From: DASSKW01 sp035701115
GTDB lineage: Bacteria; Pseudomonadota; Gammaproteobacteria; Natronospirales; REEB76
Assembly (NCBI GenBank): GCA_035701115.1
Contig: DASSOA010000130.1
Coordinates: forward strand, 1-24,426
DNA: 24,426 nt
Direction: 5' to 3'
Shown: positions 13,724 to 21,448 of the stretch, one piece after another
How the letters are laid out: every line of letters begins with the position of its first letter
Position numbering within the stretch: the stretch's first letter is position 1
Program-made: the position numbers and the translations under genes
The notes under the pieces: model-generated
Seen by the model: the letters and a program-made list of their open reading frames with translations, nothing else
Database searches by the model: none
Told to the model about the DNA's origin: nothing

Positions 13724-13751
13724 AGTATATACAAGAAAATTCAAATTTCCA
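13724..13751 (-). promoter_or_regulatory. Candidate promoter of the H1-like gene
   Basis: On the minus strand TGGAAA (13746-13751), a 16-bp spacer and TATACT (13724-13729) lie 37 bp before the start codon, in the most A/T-rich stretch of the area. A 13-bp palindrome, GGAATC-C-GATTCC (13798-13810), is further upstream. Confidence 0.45.
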
Positions 13752-13858
13752 GTTTTGCAATCCAAAATTGCAATTCGACATCGCTTCATGTGCTTCCGGA
13801 ATCCGATTCCAACGCATCATCACGACGGGATTTGAGTGCGTAACGGTGATTCGCTGAG

Positions 13859-14326
13859 TCATCTGGAAGCGGCGAGTTTGAGGATGTGTTTCCAGTGTTT
13901 TGCTGCAACTGGCGTAATCGAAAGCCGGTTGCCGGGACGCAGTATCAGCATGTCCTGAAGCACCGGATCGGCGCGCATTTCGGCCAATGTGACGATGCGC
14001 GGAAAGCATTCCACGAGCGTCACATCAACCATGTACCAGACCGGATTTTCGCGCGTGCTGCGCGGGTCGTAATGCCCGTTTTCGGGGTCCAACGCGGTAT
14101 GGTCCGGGTACCCCGCGCGGCTTATTTTGATCACACCGGCAATGCCCGGAACCGCGCAACTCGAATGGTAAAAGAACGCCAGATCCCCCACCTGCATCTC
14201 GTCACGCAGCATGTTGCGCACCTGGTAATTGCGCACCCCGTCCCAGGCGGAGGAACGGTTTTTGGCGCGGGCCAGGTGATCGATACCGAAGACATCGGGT
14301 TCGGATTTCATCAGCCAGTAGTTCAC
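13859..14326 (-). CDS. EVE domain protein (thymocyte nuclear protein 1-like)
   Basis: A 155-residue protein that is a single EVE domain. It begins MNYWLMKSEPDVFGIDHL, then WDGVRNYQVRNMLRDEMQVGDLAFFYHSSC, GIAGVIKISRAGYPDHTALDP and NPVWYMVDVTLVECFPR. EVE domains are PUA-related and read modified bases in DNA or RNA; the natural ligand here is unknown. The start is GTG with GGAGAG upstream. The gene follows fau by 33 bp on the same strand, a frequent neighbour order in gammaproteobacteria. It is therefore probably the last gene of the fau transcript. EVE proteins also turn up in restriction loci, but no nuclease gene is nearby. Confidence 0.92.
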   Translation of the reverse strand: MNYWLMKSEPDVFGIDHLARAKNRSSAWDGVRNYQVRNMLRDEMQVGDLAFFYHSSCAVPGIAGVIKISRAGYPDHTALDPENGHYDPRSTRENPVWYMVDVTLVECFPRIVTLAEMRADPVLQDMLILRPGNRLSITPVAAKHWKHILKLAASR

Positions 14327-14359
14327 GTGAACGTCTCTCCGGTCGCGGTCAGATGTCTG

Positions 14360-14923
14360 TCAGCCGTCAAAGCGGTAAAAGCCGCGGTCGGTGGCGACAC
14401 CGGCGAGCGGTACATCCCAGGCCTGTTCGTCCAGTGACGGAAGATGCTGGAATTCATAGGCAAGACCGATCAGACGCGGTTTTGAAACGCCGTCCTTCAG
14501 AAACGCAAAGGTGCGGTCGTAGAAACCACCGCCCATTCCCAGACGGCGCCCCTGTGCGTCGAACGCGACCAGCGGCGTGAACACGAGATCAAGTTTTTGC
14601 GGCGGATACGGATTGTCCGTGTGCGGTTCCGGAATCCGGAACCGGTTGGGATAAAGCGGGGTATCAGGCAACCAGGGTGCAAATTCGAGCCGGTTGCCGT
14701 CACCGGCTGCGAGTACCGGAAGATAGAGCTGTTTGCCCGCCCGGCGCGCATGCGCGACCAGCGGCGACGGATCGATTTCGCCGTCCATCGCGATATAGAC
14801 GGCGACATGCGACGCGTTGTGAAAATCGGCGAGCGCCGCAACCACGTCAGCCAGTGCCGTGGCAGCACCCAGGCGTTCCCCGGCATCGAGCGCGCGCCGG
14901 CGGGTGCGCATCTCGCGCCGCAA
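14360..14923 (-). CDS. fau: 5-formyltetrahydrofolate cyclo-ligase
   Basis: A 187-residue enzyme (YgfA) that uses ATP to turn 5-formyl-THF into 5,10-methenyl-THF. The N-terminal RREMRTRRRALDAGER holds the basic ATP-binding segment. MDGEIDPSPLV and the late LGMGGGFYDRTFAFL loop bind substrate and phosphate, and ACEFQ-like LAYEFQHLPSLDEQAWDVPL closes the domain. The start is uncertain: TTG 14923 and ATG 14911 both lack a good ribosome site. The frame stays open further upstream into the 3' end of 6S RNA, whose GGGAGG lies six bases before a CTG at 14962. The 6S RNA directly upstream is the conserved ssrS-ygfA pairing, important for persister behaviour in E. coli. Confidence 0.94.
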   Translation of the reverse strand: MRREMRTRRRALDAGERLGAATALADVVAALADFHNASHVAVYIAMDGEIDPSPLVAHARRAGKQLYLPVLAAGDGNRLEFAPWLPDTPLYPNRFRIPEPHTDNPYPPQKLDLVFTPLVAFDAQGRRLGMGGGFYDRTFAFLKDGVSKPRLIGLAYEFQHLPSLDEQAWDVPLAGVATDRGFYRFDG

Positions 14924-14964
14924 ACGGTCGCGTGCGGGCAGGGAAGACGACGGGGAATTCAGGA

Positions 14965-15151
14965 GGCACCTCCCGCGTATGCCGTTACAGGTTTTTGCCC
15001 TTGAACCAGCGGTTCAGGTGGAACCAGCTGTGACGTTTTAGGCTTTCCGCTGCGAAGGCGGACATGCTCACCGACGTCAGCGTGCCGGTTCCGGGGCATC
15101 GATCTAGGCTCAGAGGGTACCGAACCCGTATCGAACACTGCAGGAGATGCC
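14965..15151 (-). ncRNA. ssrS: 6S RNA
   Basis: About 187 nt of a 6S RNA, which traps the sigma-70 RNA polymerase holoenzyme by mimicking an open promoter. Blocks matching E. coli 6S RNA occur in order on the minus strand: CCCTCTGAGCC, GGTGAGCATG, AAGCCTAAAAC and the hairpin CCTGAACC...GGTTCAAGGGC. The two ends close as a 12-bp stem (15140-15151 with 14965-14976, two G-U pairs). Its place between zapA and fau is the conserved location. The exact 5' and 3' ends are set by the closing stem and could be off by a few bases. Confidence 0.93.
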
Positions 15152-15166
15152 ATAACCAAAATCGGA

Positions 15167-15191
15167 CCTGCACCCGGTGGTGTGATGCAGG
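15167..15191. repeat. Inverted repeat just after zapA
   Basis: CCTGCA (15167-15172) and TGCAGG (15186-15191) form a hairpin directly after the zapA stop, before 6S RNA. Only a T4 follows on the minus strand, so it is at best a weak terminator or a processing signal upstream of 6S RNA. Confidence 0.4.
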
Positions 15192-15503
15192 TTAATGGGT
15201 CGGGGTTTCAGTGACGACTGCCTGACTCAAACGATCGTTCATCGAGCGCAACCGCTCCAGCAATTGCTGATCGGTCTGCGTCATTGCGCCACGCGTCAAC
15301 AGGACTTCATGCGACAGGTTGAGCGCGGCCATCACCGCGATGCGGTCAAGGCCGACGACCTTGCCGGCGGCGCGGATTTCGCGCATCTTGCTGTTCAGGA
15401 GTTCCGCCGATTCCAGCAAGGCCTCGCGTTCATCGTCGCTGCACGCGACCTGGTATTCCTTGTCCAGTATGCGCACCGTGACCGGGTTGAGTTCCTCAGT
15501 CAT
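15192..15503 (-). CDS. zapA: Cell division protein ZapA
   Basis: A 103-residue FtsZ-ring associated protein. It opens with VTVRILDKEYQVACSDDEREALLESAELLNSKMREIR, the conserved ZapA head domain. GLDRIAVMAALNLSHEVL follows, then a short coiled coil ending in ERLRSMNDRLSQAV. ZapA cross-links FtsZ filaments at mid-cell. The ATG overlaps the stop of the upstream coiled-coil gene as ATGA, so both are translated together. 6S RNA follows. Confidence 0.95.
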   Translation of the reverse strand: MTEELNPVTVRILDKEYQVACSDDEREALLESAELLNSKMREIRAAGKVVGLDRIAVMAALNLSHEVLLTRGAMTQTDQQLLERLRSMNDRLSQAVVTETPTH

Positions 15504-15733
15504 GCATTTTCCTCCAGCGCCTTGAGGCGGGAGATCATGGCCTCGACGCGGGTCCGGACCTGCTCGTTTTTGGCCAGCAATCCGGCCCGTTCCGATGACA
15601 GGCTTTCCAGCCGTTCGCGCAGGGAACCGTTCTCGCCGCGCAGTTTGCGGCAGGCAGCCACCAGTTCCTCGATCCGGCCTTCAAGCCGCCGAAGTTCCTG
15701 ATCCAGCAATTCGCGGGCATGTTGGGTATTCAT
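15500..15733 (-). CDS. TIGR02449-type coiled-coil protein (ZapB-like)
   Basis: A 77-residue protein predicted to be almost wholly coiled coil: LLDQELRRLEGRIEELVAACRKLRGENGSLRERLESLSSERAGLLAKNEQVRTRVEAMISRLKALEE. Its size and heptad pattern recall ZapB and the TIGR02449 family found upstream of zapA. A role in the division ring is inferred from the 4-bp overlap with zapA. I chose ATG 15733; a longer frame from 15769 would begin inside the -35 box. There is no ribosome site, and the -10 box ends six bases before the ATG, so the mRNA is probably leaderless. Confidence 0.85.
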   Translation of the reverse strand: MNTQHARELLDQELRRLEGRIEELVAACRKLRGENGSLRERLESLSSERAGLLAKNEQVRTRVEAMISRLKALEENA

Positions 15734-15739
15734 GCAATC

Positions 15740-15769
15740 ACTATAGAGCGGCGATCGGGAGTCGGTCAA
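15740..15769 (-). promoter_or_regulatory. Strong sigma-70 promoter of the coiled-coil-zapA operon
   Basis: On the minus strand TTGACC (15764-15769), an 18-bp spacer and TATAGT (15740-15745) make a near-consensus promoter. Six bases separate the -10 box from the ATG at 15733, so +1 should be at or next to the start codon. Confidence 0.75.
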
Positions 15770-15843
15770 CGCAGGAATTGGGCATCAGTAAATGCGCGGT
15801 GCTACGATTGGCATATGCAAAACCGATGCAGGCGTGAACCCTC

Positions 15844-16413
15844 TTGGATTTCGAGCAACTGCAAACCGTCCTGAGCCGGGCGGAAGCGGCGTCCGGTGCA
15901 GCTGAATCGCACGGCACCCTGTGCGGCGTGATCTGTTCCGGGTCGCAACAGCCTGACAGCGCCTGGTTGAGCCAGGTCCTGGGCGATTCCTCCGAAAACG
16001 CGTCTACCCGGGAATGCCATGCGGCACTCACCGCGCTGGAAGACACGGTGCGCCGCCAGCTGGCCGCGTTCGACATGGATTTTACGCCGCTGTTGCCTGA
16101 CGATGAGGAACCGCTTGCGCAACGCGTGGAAGCGCTTGGTCTCTGGTGCCAGGGCTTTCTGTTTGGATTGAGCCTCGGCCGAACCCGCGCCGAACTCGAC
16201 GCATTGTCGGGCGAGGCCGGTGAAGTCATTCACGACCTTGCAGAAATCGCGCGCGCCGGGGTGGAATCGGGCGGCAGCGACGACGAAGCCGACGAACAGG
16301 CGTATGCGGAACTGGTCGAATACCTGCGCGTTGCGGTGCAGATTCTCTACGAAGCGCTGAACCCGGGCGCAACGCCGCCCTCCGATCCGGATCAGCCGGT
16401 AACATTGCATTGA
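15844..16413 (+). CDS. ygfB: UPF0149 family protein YgfB
   Basis: A 189-residue member of the YgfB/YecA (UPF0149) family. It begins DFEQLQTVLSRAEAASGAAESHGTLCGVICSG; the SHG-LCG segment is the family mark. LGLWCQGFLFGLSLG and an acidic GGSDDEADEQAYAELVEYLRVAVQILYE helix follow. In Pseudomonas, YgfB affects antibiotic tolerance by countering an anti-repressor, but the general function is unclear. The start is TTG 15844, since the nearby ATGs at 15815 and 15826 are out of frame or meet a stop at once. It heads the ygfB-pepP-ubiH-ubiI run and is divergent from the zapA operon, the same arrangement as in E. coli. Confidence 0.9.
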   Translation: MDFEQLQTVLSRAEAASGAAESHGTLCGVICSGSQQPDSAWLSQVLGDSSENASTRECHAALTALEDTVRRQLAAFDMDFTPLLPDDEEPLAQRVEALGLWCQGFLFGLSLGRTRAELDALSGEAGEVIHDLAEIARAGVESGGSDDEADEQAYAELVEYLRVAVQILYEALNPGATPPSDPDQPVTLH

Positions 16414-16450
16414 TTCCCGCATCACACTTTTCCCAAAAACGGTAACCGAA

Positions 16451-17764
16451 ATGCAGCAACTGGAATTCGTTCGTCGTCGCCGCGAACTCATGCGCATGAT
16501 GGGCCAGGGTGCGATTGCCATCGTGCCGGCCGCGCGTGAAAAGATCCGCAATCGCGACACCCATTTCCCGTTCCGTCAGGATAGCGATTTCCAGTACCTG
16601 ACCGGGTTCGGCGAGCCGGATGCGGTGGCGGTGCTGGTGCCGGGGCGCAAGCAGGCGGAGTACATTCTGTTTTGCCGCGAGCGCGATCCGGTGATGGAAA
16701 CCTGGAATGGCCGGCGTGCGGGTCCCGAAGGCGCGGTGCGCGATTACGCCGCCGACGATGCCTTTCCCGTCGGCGACATTGACGACATTCTGCCGGGACT
16801 CATGGAGCGCTGCGAACGCGTGTATTACACCATGGGCACCTATCCGGATTTTGACCGTCGCGTGATCGGCTGGGTGAACGGTCTGCGCACCCAGGCCGGA
16901 CGCGGCAAACAATCGCCGCAGGAATTCGTCACGCTCGGACACCTGCTGCACGACATGCGTCTGTACAAGAGCCGTGCCGAGATTGACGTGATGCGCAAGG
17001 CGGCACAGATTTCGGTGCGCGCGCATGAGCGCGCCATGCAGGTGTGCCGTCCCGGCCTGAACGAATCGGAACTGGAGGCCGAGTTTCTGCATGAATTTCG
17101 CCGCCATGGCGGCACGCCCGCCTACAATCCGATCGTCGGCGGCGGTGAAAACGGCTGCATTCTGCATTACGTCGAAAACAACCGTCCGCTCCGCGACGGC
17201 GAGCTGGTGCTGATTGATGCGGCCTGCGAGCTCGACTGCTATGCCTCCGATATCACCCGCACCTTTCCCATCAACGGCCGTTTCACGCCCGAACAGCGTG
17301 CGGTGTATGACGTCGTGCTCAAGGCACAGCTCGCGGCAATCGACAAAGCGCGCGCCGGCAATCACTGGAATGCGCCGCACGAAGAAGCGGTGAAGGTGCT
17401 GACGGCAGGCCTGGTCAAGCACGGGCTGTTGAAAGGCCCGGTTTCGAAACTCATCAAGGACGAGGCCTACCGCACGTTCTACATGCACCGTACCGGTCAC
17501 TGGCTCGGACTCGACGTGCACGATGTCGGCGACTACAAGGTCGGCGACGAGTGGCGCGAACTTGAACCGGGCATGGTGCTGACCGTCGAGCCGGGAATTT
17601 ATATTGCAGCCGGCACCCGGGGTGTGCCGAAGCGCTGGTGGAACATCGGCGTGCGCATTGAGGACGATGTGCTGGTCGCGCGCGGCAAGCCGGATGTATT
17701 GACCGGCGCGCTGGTGAAGAACGCGGATGACATCGAAGCGTTCATGCGCCGGCGTGCCGCGTGA
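16451..17764 (+). CDS. pepP: Xaa-Pro aminopeptidase
   Basis: A 437-residue di-manganese aminopeptidase P that removes N-terminal residues preceding proline. The creatinase-like N-terminal domain includes FPFRQDSDFQYLTGFGEPDAV. The pita-bread catalytic domain has all five metal ligands: Asp256 and Asp267 in LIDAACELDCYASDITRTFP, His350 in TGHWLGLDVHDVG, Glu380 in LTVEPGIYI and Glu404 in VRIEDDVLV. Length and ligand spacing follow E. coli PepP closely. It lies 37 bp after ygfB and 66 bp before ubiH; the grouping with ubiH/ubiI is conserved although the biochemical link is not known. Confidence 0.97.
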   Translation: MQQLEFVRRRRELMRMMGQGAIAIVPAAREKIRNRDTHFPFRQDSDFQYLTGFGEPDAVAVLVPGRKQAEYILFCRERDPVMETWNGRRAGPEGAVRDYAADDAFPVGDIDDILPGLMERCERVYYTMGTYPDFDRRVIGWVNGLRTQAGRGKQSPQEFVTLGHLLHDMRLYKSRAEIDVMRKAAQISVRAHERAMQVCRPGLNESELEAEFLHEFRRHGGTPAYNPIVGGGENGCILHYVENNRPLRDGELVLIDAACELDCYASDITRTFPINGRFTPEQRAVYDVVLKAQLAAIDKARAGNHWNAPHEEAVKVLTAGLVKHGLLKGPVSKLIKDEAYRTFYMHRTGHWLGLDVHDVGDYKVGDEWRELEPGMVLTVEPGIYIAAGTRGVPKRWWNIGVRIEDDVLVARGKPDVLTGALVKNADDIEAFMRRRAA

Positions 17765-17830
17765 TGTCAGTCGTTGATCGGCGCATTCTGGCAGGTATGT
17801 CCTGAACACTGAGCGAAACGAATCCGGGTC

Positions 17831-19057
17831 ATGAGCGAACAGACATACGACGTGCTGATTGCAGGCGGCGGCCTGGTGGGGGCAAGTCTCGCTGCTGCTC
17901 TCGCGCCGTTGCCGCTCAAGGTGGCCGTGGTTGAAGCGGTGCCGTTCGGCACCCGCGGGCAGCCGAGTTACGACGATCGCGTGACAGCGGTGTCGTTCGG
18001 CAGCCGGCGCATCTTCGAAAGCATCGGGTTGTGGACGGCGATTGCGCCCGAGGCGACGCCCATTCATCACATTCATGTGTCCGAACGCGGCCGGCTCGGC
18101 GCAACCCATCTGCATGCCCGCGAAGCGGGCGTGGATGCGCTCGGTTACGTGGTGCCCAATCGCGTGATCGGCCAGGCGCTCAGCGCGTTCCTGCCGGCGC
18201 AGTCGAACATCAGCCTGATTGCACCGGCAAAGCTGATCGAATTCAACGAGCAGCCGGGCGGCCTTCATGCGCGGCTGGAAACAGCGGATCAGCCGCGCGA
18301 CCTCGATGCGCGTCTGCTGGTTGCGGCCGACGGCGCAAATTCCCGAATCCGTGAACGGCTCGGCATTGCGGGTCGCAACTGGGACTACGGCCAAAGCGCC
18401 GTCATCTGCAACGTCACTGTGGAGCGACCGCAGCAAGGTGTCGCGTATGAACGGTTTACCGATGCCGGACCGCTTGCACTGCTACCGATGGGTGGCGACC
18501 GCTACGCGCTGATCTGGACCGTCGAGCAGGCCAGACTTGAGGCCACACTTGCTCTCGACGACGCGGCGTTTCTGCTGGCCGCTGCCGCGCCGTTCAACGG
18601 CCGTTTCGGACGCTTTGTCAAAGCCGGCAAACGTCAGGCCTATCCCCTGAGCATGGTGCGCGCCGCAGCGCAGTTGCAGGGCCGCTGTGTGATTGCCGGC
18701 AATGCCGCGCACAGCCTGCATCCGATCGCCGGGCAGGGATTCAATCTGTCCCTGCGCGACGTCGCGTTGCTGGCGGAAACGCTGTCGGACATCGCACGCA
18801 GCGGCGGCGACGTCGGCAACGATCCGCGTCTGCAAGGGTACGTAACCGCACGGCGCCGCGACCAGGTCGGCACCGCGCTGTTCACGGATTTCCTGACCCG
18901 CATGTTCACCAATCCGTTGCTGCCGGTTCGGGTGCTGCGCAATGCGGGATTGCTCGGGCTGGAACTGTTGCCGCCGCTGCGGCACGCGCTGATGCAGCAC
19001 AACATGGGTCTGGCGGGGCGCCTGCCACGCCTCGCGCGCGGGGTGCCCCTGCCATGA
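17831..19057 (+). CDS. ubiH: 2-polyprenyl-6-methoxyphenol hydroxylase
   Basis: A 408-residue flavin monooxygenase of the UbiH/COQ6 family. The FAD-binding GGGLVG is at residues 12-17, a DG motif in VAADGANSRIRERLGI near residue 167, and AGNAAHSLHPIAGQGFNLSLRD from residue 289. The Asn in place of the usual Asp (GNAAH, not GDAAH) is a trait also seen in E. coli UbiH (GNAAQ), supporting UbiH over UbiF or UbiI. It hydroxylates ring carbon 1 in ubiquinone synthesis, probably in the membrane-linked Ubi complex. It overlaps the next gene by 4 bp (ATGA). Confidence 0.93.
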   Translation: MSEQTYDVLIAGGGLVGASLAAALAPLPLKVAVVEAVPFGTRGQPSYDDRVTAVSFGSRRIFESIGLWTAIAPEATPIHHIHVSERGRLGATHLHAREAGVDALGYVVPNRVIGQALSAFLPAQSNISLIAPAKLIEFNEQPGGLHARLETADQPRDLDARLLVAADGANSRIRERLGIAGRNWDYGQSAVICNVTVERPQQGVAYERFTDAGPLALLPMGGDRYALIWTVEQARLEATLALDDAAFLLAAAAPFNGRFGRFVKAGKRQAYPLSMVRAAAQLQGRCVIAGNAAHSLHPIAGQGFNLSLRDVALLAETLSDIARSGGDVGNDPRLQGYVTARRRDQVGTALFTDFLTRMFTNPLLPVRVLRNAGLLGLELLPPLRHALMQHNMGLAGRLPRLARGVPLP

Positions 19058-20259
19058 AATACGATTTTGACGTCGTCATCGTCGGCGCCGGTGTGGTCGG
19101 CGCCACACTGGCCTGCGCCTTGCGCGACAGCGGGCTGCACATCGCGATGCTCGATGCGCGATCGCCGGAAACGTTTTCAGCCGACTCGGAACTGGATCTG
19201 CGCGTGTTCGCATTGTCGCGCGCCAGCATCCGGATTCTGGATGCGTTGGGTGCGTGGGAAACCATTCGCGCAATGCGCGCCTCGCCTTACCGGGAAATGC
19301 ACGTCTGGGATGCGGGCGGCAAGGGCAGCGTCCATTTCGACTGTGCCGATGTCGGTGAACCCTGGCTCGGTTACATCGTCGAGAACCGGCTGATCCAGCA
19401 CGCGCTGTTGCGCCAACTCGAATCCGCCCGGTCGGTGCGCCTGATTGCGCCCGCGACACCCACGGCCGTTCATCCCGATGTTGATGGTGTCAGCCTCACG
19501 CTCGAGAACGGCCAACGCTATCGCGCGCGGCTGCTGGTGGCGGCGGACGGTGCCGCATCCGCGACCCGCCAGCAACTCGGTATCGAGACCCGCGGCTGGC
19601 GCTATGCACAGCAGGCGATCGTCGCGCATCTCAACGTCGAGCGCCCGCATCGGCAGGCTGCATGGCAGCGTTTCCTGGCCACCGGGCCGCTCGCATTTCT
19701 GCCGCTTGCGGACGGGCGGGTCTCGCTGGTCTGGTCCGCGGATGACGCACGCGCGGCGCAGTTACAGGCGCTCGACGATGCGGCGTTCTGCCGGGAAGTG
19801 AGCAGCGCGAGCGAACACATACTCGGAAACGTCACCCGAACCACCCGGCGCGCGAGTTTCCCGCTGCAGCTGCTGCACGCCGAACACACGGTCGGAACCC
19901 GTCATGCACTCATCGGCGACGCGGCGCACGTCGCGCATCCGCTGGCCGGGCAGGGCGTGAATCTCGGTCTGCTCGATGCGGCAACGTTCGCCGACGTCGT
20001 GCTTGGCGCCCACCAGCGCGATCGCGATATCGGCGATCCGGGTGTGTTGCGGCGCTATGAACGTGCGCGCAAGGCGGACAATCTCACGATGCTGTACGCG
20101 CTGGACGGATTTAAACGGCTTTTCAGCAACGATGACGCAGCGCTCACCGTGTTGCGCAATTGCGGAATGCGCGCCGTAGACGCGTTTACGCCGCTTAAAA
20201 GCGTATTTATGCGGCGTGCGATGGGTTTGAGCGGCGAATTGCCCTCGTTGGCACGCTGA
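19054..20259 (+). CDS. ubiI: UbiI/VisC-type ubiquinone flavin hydroxylase
   Basis: A 401-residue flavoprotein paralogous to UbiH. GAGVVG is at residues 11-16, LLVAADGAASATRQQLGI holds the DG motif, and GDAAHVAHPLAGQGVNLGLLDAA holds the second FAD motif around Asp289. The C-terminal RRYERARKADNLTMLYALDGFKRLFS is typical of VisC/UbiI. UbiI hydroxylates ring carbon 5. Because coq7 is present for carbon 6, a UbiF role is less likely, though UbiI and UbiF are close relatives. Its ATG overlaps the ubiH stop. The 101 bp after it (20260-20360) are non-coding and show no clear terminator. Confidence 0.87.
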   Translation: MKYDFDVVIVGAGVVGATLACALRDSGLHIAMLDARSPETFSADSELDLRVFALSRASIRILDALGAWETIRAMRASPYREMHVWDAGGKGSVHFDCADVGEPWLGYIVENRLIQHALLRQLESARSVRLIAPATPTAVHPDVDGVSLTLENGQRYRARLLVAADGAASATRQQLGIETRGWRYAQQAIVAHLNVERPHRQAAWQRFLATGPLAFLPLADGRVSLVWSADDARAAQLQALDDAAFCREVSSASEHILGNVTRTTRRASFPLQLLHAEHTVGTRHALIGDAAHVAHPLAGQGVNLGLLDAATFADVVLGAHQRDRDIGDPGVLRRYERARKADNLTMLYALDGFKRLFSNDDAALTVLRNCGMRAVDAFTPLKSVFMRRAMGLSGELPSLAR

Positions 20260-20360
20260 ATCGTCGCGTTGATGCAACAAAAGCGCATCCGGAAGCGCAT
20301 TGATAGCCAACTTTGACGCTGTAACGGACGGTCACCGGCGGGCGCGTGACTGCAGGAACG

Positions 20361-21035
20361 CTATGTCGGCTGCGCGATGAAGATAACCGACGCAGGCTGC
20401 CGGGTCCGGGGATGAAGCGGTTCACGTGTTTCCAGTAAGCGGAGCCGGTGCAGCGCGAACAGGTCAATCCAGCTTTCCAGGGTTCTGAAATACCACGGCG
20501 CAGGGTCGGAAAACGCCTGATCGAATCCATCCCATGAACCCTGACGCCAGCCATCGCGGTATGGCAGATCGCCACATGCGGTGACCGGATGCAGGGTTTG
20601 CACAATGAACGCGCCGCCGGGATTCAACAGCGACGGAATCGCGGCGAACAGCGTGGACACCGATTCGTTGCCCAGCAGCGCGAAATTGCAGACCGCAAGG
20701 TCAACCTGGAGAGCCAATTCACCCTCGCCGAGTTCCTCATAGGCGAGCGTCAGAAATTCACCGCCGCCGCCATTGCGGGCCTGTGCAACCAGTTCGGGTA
20801 CGGCGTCCACCCCGGTGACCCGAATGCCTGCTTGGCACAGCGCTCTGGCGAGCCAGCCTTCTCCGCACCCGAGGTCGAGTACGGTTTCTGGTGTGAAATC
20901 GAGGATGGCATCAATGATTGCCCGATCGGTGACGAGCCGCCGGCTTTCGATTTGCCGGTCACGGACCGCGAGGGTCCACGGAGCGGCATTCCTGCGCCAC
21001 GCATCGAGGATCTTTGCGTCGCTCAGCGGATTCAT
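20361..21035 (-). CDS. Class I SAM-dependent methyltransferase
   Basis: A 224-residue methyltransferase with motif I VLDLGCGEGWLARAL (DLGCGEG at residues 54-60). VTGVDAVPELVAQAR is the acidic loop, VDLAVCNFALLG is motif II/III, and LLNPGGAFIVQTLHP is the post-core segment. The substrate cannot be read from the sequence. It resembles the UbiG/Tam-like small-molecule group. It is the last gene of a minus-strand run after phhB, 27 bp away, so it may share that transcript, although phenylalanine metabolism needs no such enzyme. The pattern HLR-rich C-terminus (LHRLRLLETREPLHPRT) is unremarkable. Confidence 0.87.
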   Translation of the reverse strand: MNPLSDAKILDAWRRNAAPWTLAVRDRQIESRRLVTDRAIIDAILDFTPETVLDLGCGEGWLARALCQAGIRVTGVDAVPELVAQARNGGGGEFLTLAYEELGEGELALQVDLAVCNFALLGNESVSTLFAAIPSLLNPGGAFIVQTLHPVTACGDLPYRDGWRQGSWDGFDQAFSDPAPWYFRTLESWIDLFALHRLRLLETREPLHPRTRQPASVIFIAQPT

Positions 21036-21062
21036 CCGGTTACGCGCACCGATCGCGGCGGA

Positions 21063-21401
21063 TTACTTGGCGAGCAGTTTGTCCACTTTGGCGGCGCAGA
21101 TGAAATCGTTCTCGGACAGGCCGCCGATCGCATGCGTGCTGTAACGCACCAGACAGTGGTTGTAGCCGACTTCGAGATCGGGATGATGGCTCTCGCGATT
21201 CGCGATCCAGGCGACCGCATTGACGAAGCCCATGGTGCCGTTGAAGCCCTTGAATTTGAAATCCTTGCGGATTTCCCTGGCGTCGGCGGTGAGTTCCCAG
21301 TCCGGCGCGATCTTTTTCAGATAGCGCTCGGCTTCTTCACGGGTGAGCGGCTGAATGCCGCCTTCGCAGGGAACGCAATGCTTTTCGGCCAGTTCGGTCA
21401 T
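21063..21401 (-). CDS. phhB: Pterin-4a-carbinolamine dehydratase
   Basis: A 112-residue enzyme that dehydrates 4a-hydroxytetrahydrobiopterin so the pterin cofactor of PhhA can be recycled. The signature is intact: Glu70-Ser-His72-His73-Pro74, then Tyr80-Asn81 and Thr89-His90. The N-terminal MTELAEKHCVPCEGGIQPLTREEAERYL is typical of bacterial members. ATG 21401 has GAGG at the right spacing; a longer start at 21431 adds ten unconserved residues. It lies 47 bp after phhA, forming the well-known phhAB operon. In Pseudomonas PhhB also helps expression of PhhA. Confidence 0.96.
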   Translation of the reverse strand: MTELAEKHCVPCEGGIQPLTREEAERYLKKIAPDWELTADAREIRKDFKFKGFNGTMGFVNAVAWIANRESHHPDLEVGYNHCLVRYSTHAIGGLSENDFICAAKVDKLLAK

Positions 21402-21448
21402 GGCAACCTCGAGATGTGTGGAACGGAACAACCGGGTCTGAAACGGCG

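Noticed and set aside
13410..13724. Plus-strand protein with FFLRPPA repeats
   Set aside because: It is the antisense reading of the lysine-rich repeats. The minus strand has the ribosome site, promoter and terminator.
16226..18436. 736-codon open frame on the minus strand opposite pepP and ubiH
   Set aside because: Both pepP and ubiH are clear plus-strand enzymes with all active-site residues. The antisense frame has arginine/histidine-rich low-similarity text and is a product of high-GC codon use.
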